Shown here: piece after piece, positions 24,576-30,495 of the stretch
Layout of the letters: each line of letters opens with the position of its first letter
Numbering within the stretch: position 1 is the stretch's first letter
IMG/VR virus record: IMGVR_UViG_3300021405_000036
Coordinates: 1-38,050 of that record
Strand: one strand, 5' to 3'
DNA from: a virus
DNA: 38,050 nucleotides
Made by a program: the position numbers and the translations under genes
Notes under the pieces: generated by a model
Seen by the model: the letters and a program-made list of their open reading frames with translations, nothing else
Databases searched by the model: none
Told to the model about the DNA's origin: nothing

Positions 24576-24815
24576 ATGAAAACACTAAACGAAATAACCC
24601 TATGCGACCTTATGGCAGAAGATTTGGACGTATGGATGAAGAAAGAAACCAATAATTTTGGGTTTAATCTGCAAATAGATGACGAAAATGGGGAGGTGTT
24701 ATTAGATGCAGAAGGCGTGCATCCCTATGCCGCTGATTCATTTGCTGATTTTTGTAGGCGCTATTTAGCGAGTTATGATGCAGCGCTTAACCGTACCCAA
24801 GATAAACATGAGTAG
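24576..24815 (+). CDS. Hypothetical acidic early protein, 79 aa
   Basis: Preceded by a good promoter and a GGAG ribosome site. MKTLNEITLCDLMAEDL is followed by a region with FNLQIDDENGEVLLDAEG and a helical end (SFADFCRRYLASYDAALNR). Acidic, no membrane segment. Isolated plus-strand gene whose 3' end overlaps the converging cold-shock gene by 29 bases. The operator-like promoter suggests early, repressor-controlled expression. Small acidic early phage proteins often target host or defence proteins, but nothing here shows that. Confidence 0.7.
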   Translation: MKTLNEITLCDLMAEDLDVWMKKETNNFGFNLQIDDENGEVLLDAEGVHPYAADSFADFCRRYLASYDAALNRTQDKHE

Positions 24816-24990
24816 CCATGGGGCCTTTCACACCGGATTCAGGCTTGAAACGAACGGCATCACCTTCTTTCAATGTCTTGAATCCATCGGCTTTAATCTC
24901 TTTGAAGTGCACAAAATATTCTTTGTTATCCGAACGTATAAATCCATATCCTTTAGCCTCGTCAAACCATCTCACTACACCATTAATCAC
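24787..24990 (-). CDS. Cold-shock domain protein, 67 aa
   Basis: Single CSD fold that binds single-stranded RNA or DNA. RNP1-like KGYGFI (13-18) and RNP2-like YFVHF (25-29) are present, then DGFKTLKEGDAVRF and GPMATHVYL. I choose the GTG start at 24990, with AAGGGA upstream, because it gives the usual CspA length; the GTG at 25014 would add eight residues outside the domain. Phage-borne cold-shock proteins may melt RNA structure or antiterminate. It ends the leftward replication arm and converges on the 79-residue gene. Confidence 0.9.
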   Translation of the reverse strand: MINGVVRWFDEAKGYGFIRSDNKEYFVHFKEIKADGFKTLKEGDAVRFKPESGVKGPMATHVYLGYG

Positions 24991-25030
24991 GTTATAATCC
25001 CTTATTCTACCCACTAAATTTGTTCACCAT

Positions 25031-25318
25031 TCAACGCGTGCCATGACACCTATACCTTTTCATGGGTTTCTCGACGATCTCCCTGTAAACATCAAATTTG
25101 CCGTTTGCATAATCTGGCATCCCTGCCTTACACCATGTCCTTACCCCTGTAATCAAACAGTCAACAGGTAACAGCCCTGCTACCATATCCTGTTTGTCAT
25201 CAATGCTCAAGAGGCGTGTACTGATAAGTTCTGCTTTAACGCACATCATCTTGGCCACTATTCTCAACAAATCTTTGCACTGCTCGACCGATAGCGGTGT
25301 TGGTTGGGATGCTTCCAT
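25031..25318 (-). CDS. Hypothetical protein in replication arm, 95 aa
   Basis: MEASQPTPLSVEQCKDLLRI, then helices, then DYANGKFDVYREIVEKPMKRYRCHG. Basic C-terminus with several Cys. AGGATT lies upstream of its ATG. It overlaps the end of the 63-residue gene by 83 bases, so one of the two starts may be wrong. It follows the replication initiator, a usual place for replication accessory genes. Family not recognised. Confidence 0.62.
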   Translation of the reverse strand: MEASQPTPLSVEQCKDLLRIVAKMMCVKAELISTRLLSIDDKQDMVAGLLPVDCLITGVRTWCKAGMPDYANGKFDVYREIVEKPMKRYRCHGTR

Positions 25319-25427
25319 ATTCTGATAATCCTAGTATCTTCCTGATAACAGGCATGCATTGGGCCATGCCTTTGAGATGGGCGTATTGCGGTAATAGGCC
25401 TGATTTGGGTGGATAATCCTTATCCAT
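25236..25427 (-). CDS. Hypothetical protein after initiator, 63 aa
   Basis: Starts MDKDYPPKSGLLPQYAHLK, with AGGA 7 bases upstream, 9 bases after the initiator stop. Small helical protein (AQCMPVIRKILGL, TAIGRAVQRFVEN). The long overlap with the next gene is unusual even for this compact genome. It might be a helicase-loader-like or accessory replication protein by position only. Confidence 0.55.
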   Translation of the reverse strand: MDKDYPPKSGLLPQYAHLKGMAQCMPVIRKILGLSEYGSIPTNTAIGRAVQRFVENSGQDDVR

Positions 25428-25436
25428 GAGTTAATC

Positions 25437-26282
25437 CTATTTTAGGTATGAATTTTTTTCTCTCTCTAACTTATAGCGAGCGGCACGTTGCTCAGGTGTT
25501 TCTATGATTTTTTTAGGCTCATTTTTTTTGTTTCCAGAGACGAAAAAAACTTCATTTAATTTTTTTAGCTTCCTTAATAACTTCAATGCAGCTTGCTGAC
25601 GTATTATTAAACTAAATGATAAATCACTGCGTTCTTCAATATGTATTTTTACCTCAGTTAAAAATTCATCATCGCTTCTTTCGTCTTTTAAAAGTTTTTC
25701 ATTAAGCATTTGTCTATCAAGGGTTTCTGAAAAGAAAAAACTACTACTACTCGCGCAGTTAGTTAGTTTCTTCTGTAAGTACTCTTCTGTTCTTATAGTA
25801 GAATCGGCCAATTTGGCCGGTTCCGAACGGCCAATCTGGCCGGTTGGGGCAGATTTTGTACAGGGTTTTTGCTCGATATTTGGCTTATCCGGACAATCTG
25901 GCCGGATGGGGCACTTTGAATCCAACATGATTGAAATAGATTCAATTATTTTATCGATATGGGCTAATACATGCTTTGTGTTTTTGCCATTAATTTTCTT
26001 AACTTTTGTGGATATCCAGCCATTCATTTCTAAGGTATCAAAACGTCTTCGCAAGGTTCGTTCGGGAATATGAATTTCTTCAAACCATTCTTCATAAGTT
26101 TTGTGGAAAAATCCGTCTTTTGATTTAGATTTATTGGACCAAAAGACAGCTTGATTAAGGATAATAGCTAGTGAATGGCTTCCAGTTAATTCGATATAAA
26201 GCTTAGGGGTGGTGACTTGAGATGCTTGACCAGAAAATAATGCAATGATTTCTTTGTTTAGGTTTACTCTTGGCGTACTCAT
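25437..26282 (-). CDS. Phage replication initiator (winged-helix, O-like), 281 aa
   Basis: The N-terminal ~115 residues are a phage replication-protein winged helix: LTGSHSLAIILNQAVFWS, then GFFHKTYEEWFEEIHIPERT and LRRRFDTLEMNGWI. Residues ~120-170 are a linker rich in Pro and Cys (PIRPDCPDKPN, PTGQIGRSEP), encoded by the three iterons. The C-terminal part is Lys/Glu/Arg-rich helices. Lambda O-type proteins likewise carry the origin in the linker-coding DNA. It would bind the iterons and recruit helicase. Followed by small accessory genes. No DNA polymerase is encoded, so host replication enzymes are implied. Confidence 0.8.
   Translation of the reverse strand: MSTPRVNLNKEIIALFSGQASQVTTPKLYIELTGSHSLAIILNQAVFWSNKSKSKDGFFHKTYEEWFEEIHIPERTLRRRFDTLEMNGWISTKVKKINGKNTKHVLAHIDKIIESISIMLDSKCPIRPDCPDKPNIEQKPCTKSAPTGQIGRSEPAKLADSTIRTEEYLQKKLTNCASSSSFFFSETLDRQMLNEKLLKDERSDDEFLTEVKIHIEERSDLSFSLIIRQQAALKLLRKLKKLNEVFFVSGNKKNEPKKIIETPEQRAARYKLEREKNSYLK
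25805..25913. repeat. Three iterons inside the initiator gene (candidate origin)
   Basis: Copies at 25805-25820, 25828-25851 and 25889-25913 share CGGCCAATCTGGCCGG. Copies 2 and 3 match at 22 of 24 bases, including the following GGGGCA. Copy 1 has palindromic arms CGGCCAA/TTGGCCG. They are GC-rich in an AT-rich gene, with AT-rich DNA just leftward (25720-25800). This repeat-plus-AT-rich layout within an initiator gene is the lambdoid origin plan. Confidence 0.72.
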
Positions 26283-26331
26283 GGTATAATTGCTCCGTTA
26301 TTGGGCTGGTCGGCCTCGGTGTAAGGATGTA

Positions 26332-26373
26332 CCCACTTGTTACTAGCAAGTTGGGCTAAGGGCTGGATGCCCT
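26332..26373. promoter_or_regulatory. Tandem hairpins in leader of initiator gene
   Basis: CCCACTTG (26332-26339) pairs with CAAG-TT-GGG (26347-26355, one bulge), and AGGGC/GCCCT (26359-26363 / 26369-26373) form a second stem. They lie in the 96-base gap upstream (minus strand) of the initiator. There is no clear U-run on the minus strand, so a regulatory leader or weak attenuator is more likely than a strong terminator. Confidence 0.42.
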
Positions 26374-26378
26374 AAACT

Positions 26379-26627
26379 TTAATTATTTTTACTCATTGTG
26401 ATTAAATGCAAATCTTTTATTATAATTTTAAACATATTTAATATGATTTTTTCATCGATAAGAAATTGCTCTTTTATTTTATCTATAATTATTGCAACAG
26501 TATGCTCTCCATCATTCATCATCATTTTAACAAACGTATAAATACCTAGAATGCGAAGGTCTATTATTTTAAGAACATCCTCATTTTCTAAAACAAATGC
26601 TGGCAATTTTTCTTTTATTAAATTCAT
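26379..26627 (-). CDS. Small winged-helix-like protein upstream of initiator, 82 aa
   Basis: Entirely helical and Ile/Lys-rich. IYTFVKMMMNDGEHTVAI, then IKEQFLIDEKIILNMFKIIIKDLHLI, resembles a winged helix of DnaD/replication type. Ribosome site weak (AGGATTAATATAGC). Its position immediately before the initiator suggests replication control. Very AT-rich. Family not certain. Confidence 0.66.
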   Translation of the reverse strand: MNLIKEKLPAFVLENEDVLKIIDLRILGIYTFVKMMMNDGEHTVAIIIDKIKEQFLIDEKIILNMFKIIIKDLHLITMSKNN

Positions 26628-26685
26628 GCTATATTAATCCTAGTAATGCAATTCATATTTAAGCTTCCTTAGTTCGTGTTGTCCT

Positions 26686-26714
26686 AAGCCCTGTTTACTC
26701 CATTTACAGGGCTT
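26686..26714. terminator. 9-bp inverted repeat at end of 59-residue gene
   Basis: AAGCCCTGT (26686-26694) pairs perfectly with ACAGGGCTT (26706-26714) around an 11-base loop, overlapping the stop codon of the 59-residue gene. It is a stem of terminator quality. The T-rich run follows only on the plus strand, so direction is unclear. Confidence 0.45.
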
Positions 26715-26883
26715 TCTCTTCCTCTGTCATTATATGCCCTAAAATCTCACTAAGCCATGTCTCCACGACATGTACCTCATTTATGCTAAAGCAAAATTGA
26801 TTTTGGTTCGGATCTCTATCATGTATCGAATTAGCTAGGCGCTCTAGAATTTGGGACGATAAAAAATGAATATCAAAAGACAT
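26704..26883 (-). CDS. Small acidic hypothetical protein, 59 aa
   Basis: Excellent ribosome site AAAGGAG, 7 bases before the ATG at 26883. The protein starts MSFDIHFLSSQILERLANSI and ends EILGHIMTEEEKAL. It is helical and acidic, no Cys cluster or membrane segment. Part of the leftward early arm. No family recognised. A stem-loop overlaps its stop. Confidence 0.68.
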   Translation of the reverse strand: MSFDIHFLSSQILERLANSIHDRDPNQNQFCFSINEVHVVETWLSEILGHIMTEEEKAL

Positions 26884-26983
26884 GCAATTCTCCTTTGCAA
26901 TTGGTGTGTCCTATGTGTAAAATGTAATCATGCATGTGCTACTCCTAACTCTTTTAGCATATGTATTCAACGGCTTTCGCCAG

Positions 26984-27016
26984 CCTATTGTGCGAGCGGG
27001 TAACTTGCACAATAGG
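26984..27016. terminator. Perfect 10-bp stem-loop, possible attenuator
   Basis: CCTATTGTGC (26984-26993) pairs exactly with GCACAATAGG (27007-27016) around a 13-base loop. A smaller GGCT/AGCC stem abuts it. On the leftward transcript it follows the 47-residue gene. No U-run, so factor-dependent termination, processing or a protein-binding site are possible. Confidence 0.5.
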
Positions 27017-27042
27017 TCATCTTAACCTAAACCTATGATTAT

Positions 27043-27186
27043 TTACAGTTTATCAACGCGTTTCCAAACATCACACTTAAGACATCCCTTATAAAGTCCT
27101 GAGCTAATATTGAATAGTTCGCCACGCATGGCCGTAGTCTTTAATTGCTGTTTATGAAATAAAATACAAATCCATCGTTTAATCAT
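27043..27186 (-). CDS. Tiny Cys-containing protein, 47 aa
   Basis: MIKRWICILFHKQQLKTTAM, then GLYKGCLKCDVWKRVDKL: Cys7, His11 and a CLKC pair could form a small zinc site. The ATG lies inside the preceding gene (8-base overlap). Ribosome site weak. Similar tiny 'FHK...GxYxxCxxC' proteins occur in enterobacterial phages, from memory. Real but of unknown role; moderate confidence because of length. Confidence 0.52.
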   Translation of the reverse strand: MIKRWICILFHKQQLKTTAMRGELFNISSGLYKGCLKCDVWKRVDKL

Positions 27187-27394
27187 GTTTCTCATTCGTG
27201 TGTTCCTTCATAGCTTGTTCCATATCATCCATTAACTGATCTTGTATGTAACGGTGTAAGCACCAGGAGGCATACATAGCCCGACTTAACATCGGCTCTT
27301 CACAGCGTTTAATGTGAGCCAATAAACTTTCAAAGAATTTAATTTGGTGTTTTAAGCTTTTTTTAGCCTCTGTTATATTAATGTGTTCAGGCAC
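27179..27394 (-). CDS. Hypothetical helical protein, GTG start, 71 aa
   Basis: I choose the GTG at 27394 (read PEHINITEAKKSL after Met), because AAGGAG lies 8 bases upstream; the ATG at 27421 has none. The protein is helical (LKHQIKFFESLLAHIKRC, YASWCLHRYIQDQLMDD) with an acidic-basic tail. Overlaps the upstream gene by 8 bases. No family recognised. Confidence 0.65.
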   Translation of the reverse strand: MPEHINITEAKKSLKHQIKFFESLLAHIKRCEEPMLSRAMYASWCLHRYIQDQLMDDMEQAMKEHTNEKHD

Positions 27395-27569
27395 TATTTC
27401 TCTCCTTTTTCCATCGTTCATAATATTCTGGATTTAATTTATCCAATTCCTTACTCCTACTTTCTATTCCATCAATAAATTCTTGAAAAGGTTCAGATAT
27501 ATCTTTATGCCGTAACAATTCAATCATGTCGCGCCCAGCTTTATACATATTGTAAAAGTCTTCATTCAT
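27387..27569 (-). CDS. Small helical protein, paralogue of next upstream gene, 60 aa
   Basis: Starts MNEDFYNMYKAGRDMIELL at 27569, 2 bases after the upstream stop. FIDGIES-...-LDKLNPEYYERWKK matches FIDILDKMDSNYSDRYERLIKN of the 112-residue neighbour, so the two probably arose by duplication. Acidic-basic helical protein without motifs. Function unknown. Confidence 0.66.
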   Translation of the reverse strand: MNEDFYNMYKAGRDMIELLRHKDISEPFQEFIDGIESRSKELDKLNPEYYERWKKERNSA

Positions 27570-27571
27570 TC

Positions 27572-27910
27572 TTAATTCCCACAAATCATAGATTTCAATT
27601 GTTCCTTAGCATAACCCAAACGATGCTGGCCTTGTTTTAAATCGCATATAATGCGATCTTTCCATTCCATATACCATTCGCCTATCTGATAACAAATAAA
27701 ATCAATTTGCTCAGGAGTAAATGATTCTTGGTTTTTTATCAATCGCTCATATCTATCTGAATAATTTGAATCCATCTTATCCAAAATATCGATAAAACCA
27801 TTCCATTGGCTTAATAATAAACGACCTTCATCAGTAACATGTTCTGATTGCTCAAACTGTTTAATTAAATTTTTGGTTTCAACATAAATATTAAATAGCG
27901 TGTCATTCAT
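27572..27910 (-). CDS. Hypothetical helical early protein, 112 aa
   Basis: Second gene of the leftward arm, overlapping the Cro-like stop by 8 bases. MNDTLFNIYVETKNLIKQFE, then an internal YSDRYERLIKN shared with the downstream paralogue, then ICYQIGEWYMEWKDRIICDL. All-helical, no membrane segment. Family not recognised. Confidence 0.7.
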   Translation of the reverse strand: MNDTLFNIYVETKNLIKQFEQSEHVTDEGRLLLSQWNGFIDILDKMDSNYSDRYERLIKNQESFTPEQIDFICYQIGEWYMEWKDRIICDLKQGQHRLGYAKEQLKSMICGN

Positions 27911-28085
27911 CCTCTTTAACCTCTGCTTTCAATTCACCCTTCGTCAAACGTTCCAATTTATATTGCGACGCTTCTGGGATAAAGCCCCACCTCATCCAAT
28001 TGCGAAACGTCGCATCAGACATTTTTGTCCTCTTCATAAATTTATAACTATTACCATAATAGTTTTTAACCTCTTCAATAGTCAT
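27903..28085 (-). CDS. Cro-like repressor, 60 aa
   Basis: Compact helix-turn-helix protein: MTIEEVKNYYGNSYKFMKRT, then MSDATFRNWMRWGFIPEASQYKLERLTKGELKAE. The YG...G-IP--Q---IE--T-G-LKA pattern is that of Cro/YdaS-type regulators. AGGAGG lies upstream of its ATG. It is divergent from the rightward operon, and the dyad operator at 28122-28136 lies between. It probably represses one or both early promoters. No CI-type partner is seen, which fits a lytic or degenerate control circuit. Confidence 0.84.
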   Translation of the reverse strand: MTIEEVKNYYGNSYKFMKRTKMSDATFRNWMRWGFIPEASQYKLERLTKGELKAEVKEDE

Positions 28086-28108
28086 AAGACCTCCTATTTC
28101 GAAAATAG

Positions 28109-28147
28109 TTTACAATAATACTTGCTATTATAGCAACGCTTATTGTA
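28109..28147. promoter_or_regulatory. Divergent early promoters with dyad operator
   Basis: TTGCTATTATAGCAA (28122-28136) has perfect 7-bp arms. Its TTGCTA halves act as -35 boxes in both directions: rightward with TATTAT at 28146-28151, leftward with TAAACT near 28107-28112. The stretch 28109-28128 (TTTACAATAATACTTGCTAT) recurs with one change at 24508-24527. It is the likely target of the Cro-like protein. Confidence 0.62.
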
Positions 28148-28200
28148 TTATTCTTCTTACGCAAACCCGCGCAGACTACATAAAGTAAAGAGGTAATAAA

Positions 28201-28650
28201 ATGCAAGATAATGTTTTTGAGATATTTAAACCTGAGGACTATAGCGAAGAACATAAGCAAGAGCAGTGCTTTGTTGATAGTGTTAAAGAATTAGAAAAGG
28301 TCAATAAACAGCTAGCTAAGCTTTTGGTGCGTAAAGAGGAGTTGACTAATACCATTATAGCTGCATTAGACCATGAGCATGAAGGTCAAAAGACCTATGA
28401 GTATGATGTGTGGAAGATTGAGGTCAAGACTCCATTTGTTTATTCATTAAACAAGAAGTTGTATGAATCAGGTTCAGTCAAGTTACCCGATGACTTTAAC
28501 CCGATAAAAGAATCAGTTTCCTATTCAGTTGATAAACGATTATGTGACCAATACATGAAAAATGCGCCTAAGAAAGTGCGTGATGCATTGATTGAGTTGA
28601 TTGATAAGAAGCCTGGGAAGGCTGGTGTTACGATTAAGGAGCGAGTGTAA
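28201..28650 (+). CDS. Early protein ahead of recombination genes, 149 aa
   Basis: First gene of the rightward operon. The N-terminal helix (VKELEKVNKQLAKLLVRKEEL) is followed by EGQKTYEYDVWKIEVKTPFVYSLNKK and a C-terminal KKPGKAGVTIKERV. This 'helix, short beta, then Y-LDK...KP-V-IK' plan is common in phage proteins lying next to Sak4-type ATPases. Function is not established; a recombination accessory is plausible. AGAGG lies upstream. Confidence 0.78.
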   Translation: MQDNVFEIFKPEDYSEEHKQEQCFVDSVKELEKVNKQLAKLLVRKEELTNTIIAALDHEHEGQKTYEYDVWKIEVKTPFVYSLNKKLYESGSVKLPDDFNPIKESVSYSVDKRLCDQYMKNAPKKVRDALIELIDKKPGKAGVTIKERV

Positions 28651-28724
28651 TGAGATGCAACGATTTTATGTGCCAAATAGTATTGAAAATAGAGAATTGC
28701 TCCAAGATGAGGAGCCTATCATGA
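28650..28724 (+). CDS. Candidate 24-aa peptide coupled on both sides
   Basis: The ATG overlaps the upstream stop as TAATG, an AAGGAG lies exactly 8 bases before it, and its TGA overlaps the ATPase start as ATGA. MRCNDFMCQIVLKIENCSK, then MRSLS, has three Cys. It may be a real peptide or only a leader that couples translation. The same bases in another frame could extend the ATPase by 22 residues; this is less likely. Confidence 0.4.
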   Translation: MRCNDFMCQIVLKIENCSKMRSLS

Positions 28725-29389
28725 GTAATACTGTACTAATTATCGGTCAATCAGGCAGTGGAAAATCCACTGCTTTACGCAATCTCGATCCAAAATCAAC
28801 TTTCATAATTAATGTTTTAGACAAGCCATTACCCTTCAAAGGCTTTAAGAAAAATTATCAATTAATGACTAAAGAAAATAAAACAGGAAACTATTTCACA
28901 ACCCATGATTGGGCGACTGTTGTGCGTTGTATTGAAATGGTTAATAAAGAACGGCCTGAGATTACTACATTAATCATTGATGACTGGCAATATATCTTGT
29001 CTTATGAGTTTATTAAGCGTGCCACTGAGAAAGGGTTCGAGAAGTTTAGCGAGCTTGCACACCATGGTTGGGCTACCATGAATACCTGTACCACAGGTAC
29101 AAGACCGTCATTGACTACATTTATTTTGGCGCATAGTGATATGGATGTAACAGGGCGTTCTAAGCTTAAAACAATCGGTAAAATGTTGGATGAGAAGATA
29201 ACACTTGAGGGTTTGTTTACGACTGTCTTGCATTCTCGTATTGTGGATGGCCAATATTTGTTTCAGACGCAAGATGATGGGGATTTTTTGGCCAAGTCAC
29301 CCATGGGGATGTTCGATGAATTTTTGATACCCAATGACTTGTTGGTCGTGAAACATGCTGTGGAACATTACTTTAATGATGAGGAATGA
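28721..29389 (+). CDS. Sak4-like RecA-fold ATPase, 222 aa
   Basis: Walker A is GQSGSGKST (9-17) and Walker B is TLIIDDW (83-89). A NVLDKPLPFKG segment and the IILAHSD-like FILAHSD follow, typical of the phage AAA_24/Sak4 single-strand annealing group. I choose ATG 28721, with GAGGAG 6 bases upstream, because homologues of this type begin right before the first beta strand. With the SSB and Cas4-like nuclease downstream, it would anneal single strands during phage recombination. It could equally be called an AAA family ATPase. Confidence 0.85.
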   Translation: MSNTVLIIGQSGSGKSTALRNLDPKSTFIINVLDKPLPFKGFKKNYQLMTKENKTGNYFTTHDWATVVRCIEMVNKERPEITTLIIDDWQYILSYEFIKRATEKGFEKFSELAHHGWATMNTCTTGTRPSLTTFILAHSDMDVTGRSKLKTIGKMLDEKITLEGLFTTVLHSRIVDGQYLFQTQDDGDFLAKSPMGMFDEFLIPNDLLVVKHAVEHYFNDEE

Positions 29390-29619
29390 TGATGAATCAC
29401 GATAGATTTAGGATGGTATATCAAGAATTGCAGCCAAACGAAATAGAATTAATAGCCCAAGTTAAGGGTATGGCAGCCGAACTATGCATTAAATTGCATC
29501 ATATACAAAATAGAGAAATGAGTATTGCTATGACTAACCTTGAACAAGGCATGATGTGGGCGATTAAGGCTATTTGTATTCAATCAGAAGAAATTAAAGA
29601 AAGAGGGGATCAATTATGA
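29386..29619 (+). CDS. Acb2/Tad1-hairpin-like protein, candidate cyclic-nucleotide sponge, 77 aa
   Basis: The helical-hairpin pattern YQELQPNEIELIAQVKGMAAEL ... REMSIAMTNLEQGMMWAIKAI matches the Acb2 anti-CBASS family. Acb2 hexamers bind cyclic di- and trinucleotides and blunt CBASS signalling. Tyr12 and Lys27 keep the spacing of the ligand-binding Tyr11 and Lys26 of Acb2. Small proteins of this family are widespread in phages, and not all have been tested. Three in-frame ATGs make the exact start uncertain. It overlaps the ATPase stop and precedes an ssb remnant. Confidence 0.68.
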   Translation: MMMNHDRFRMVYQELQPNEIELIAQVKGMAAELCIKLHHIQNREMSIAMTNLEQGMMWAIKAICIQSEEIKERGDQL

Positions 29620-29717
29620 ATTTTTGGGAAAGCGAGCTCGGCGAGTTAACAGATGGTGACTTTATTTTAATGATGAGGAGTAACGATGCGAGCAAATGGA
29701 ACGCTATTAATTTATAA
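29616..29717 (+). pseudogene. Remnant of ssb gene (33-aa ORF)
   Basis: Codes MNFWESELGELTDGDFILM then unrelated residues. The first nine codons mirror the SSB start (MSFWESELG), and TTAACAGATGGTGACTTTA is identical to 30064-30082 inside ssb. So an internal deletion joined the start of a duplicated ssb to its middle, in frame. The ORF overlaps the following HTH gene. It could still be translated as a peptide, since the ATG overlaps the previous stop. Confidence 0.6.
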
Positions 29718-29901
29718 AAAAGAAGTGCAAGAATTACTTGGCATAGGTGCTACAAAATTTTATGAGCTTGTGAAACTCGCGGATTTTCCAAAGCCAAGAA
29801 CATGTGAGGCATTTAAAATGCCAGTTTATTTGCGATCTGAAATAATTAAATGGGCTGAAAATCTGCCTCAGTCTAAAGAAATTGAAGGGGAAAAGTTATG
29901 A
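29686..29901 (+). CDS. AlpA/excisionase-like DNA-binding protein, 71 aa
   Basis: Short winged-helix of the AlpA/MerR type: YKKEVQELLGIGATKFYELV, then DFPKPR, then PVYLRSEIIKWAENL. GAGGAG lies 6 bases before the ATG. It overlaps the ssb start by 4 bases. No integrase is present, so an excisionase role is unlikely; transcriptional control is more plausible. Confidence 0.78.
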   Translation: MRANGTLLIYKKEVQELLGIGATKFYELVKLADFPKPRTCEAFKMPVYLRSEIIKWAENLPQSKEIEGEKL

Positions 29902-30473
29902 GTTTCTGGGAAAGTGAATTAGGTGTCGTAACTGGTGAGCCATCCGATGCATTTGCAAAATCATTTACGCAGATACCTGATGGTACTATGGCATTAGCAA
30001 AGATTGAGTCTTTTGTTAATGCAGAATATCAGGGTAACCGATATTTAAGCATTCAATGGCTATTAACAGATGGTGACTTTAAGGGTGCTAAGGTTGAGCA
30101 AAAGCTTAAAGTGTGGGGAACACGTGAAGAAAAAGATCCGGCAAAAACAAGGCATCGCGCGCTTAATATGCTAAAGCTTATCTATCAACTATATAACACA
30201 AAGCCAAAGCATGCCGATGCGCCTACAGACCAAGATTTAGCAGTATTTGTTGGCAAAGCTGCGGGCATTAAGATACGCGAGACCGAGCCTAACGACCAGG
30301 GTAGGCAATACAATTGGGTTGCTGAGATTCATGAGGCCAAAGGGTTTAAGTGTGAAACTGGAGTGAGCATTGTTGTAACGCATACTAATGTGCAGAATTC
30401 TCAAAATACCTTTGATAGTGCATTTAGTCGAAATGCTGAGGTTAGTGCGCCTGATGATGATATTCCGTTCTGA
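29898..30473 (+). CDS. Single-strand DNA-binding protein, DUF669-type, 191 aa
   Basis: Starts MSFWESELG. The core (GTMALAKIESFVNAEYQGNR, LSIQWLLTDGDFKGAKVEQK) fits the DUF669 phage SSB-like group. The C-terminus is DDDIPF, the acidic tip by which SSBs recruit partners. The start overlaps the previous stop (ATGA). It lies in a Sak4-like ATPase, SSB, Cas4-like nuclease set. It protects single strands in replication and recombination. Confidence 0.82.
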   Translation: MSFWESELGVVTGEPSDAFAKSFTQIPDGTMALAKIESFVNAEYQGNRYLSIQWLLTDGDFKGAKVEQKLKVWGTREEKDPAKTRHRALNMLKLIYQLYNTKPKHADAPTDQDLAVFVGKAAGIKIRETEPNDQGRQYNWVAEIHEAKGFKCETGVSIVVTHTNVQNSQNTFDSAFSRNAEVSAPDDDIPF

Positions 30474-30495
30474 TAATAAGCAATTAGGACTGGAA

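Noticed and set aside
25813-26073. 86-codon plus-strand ORF over the iterons
   Set aside because: Opposite the initiator gene, no ribosome site; it arises from the GC-rich repeats.
28601-28720. Longer ATPase start at TTG 28601 or ATG 28655
   Set aside because: TTG lacks a ribosome site and overlaps the previous gene. ATG 28655 is too far from AAGGAG and adds 22 residues before the usual start of this family.
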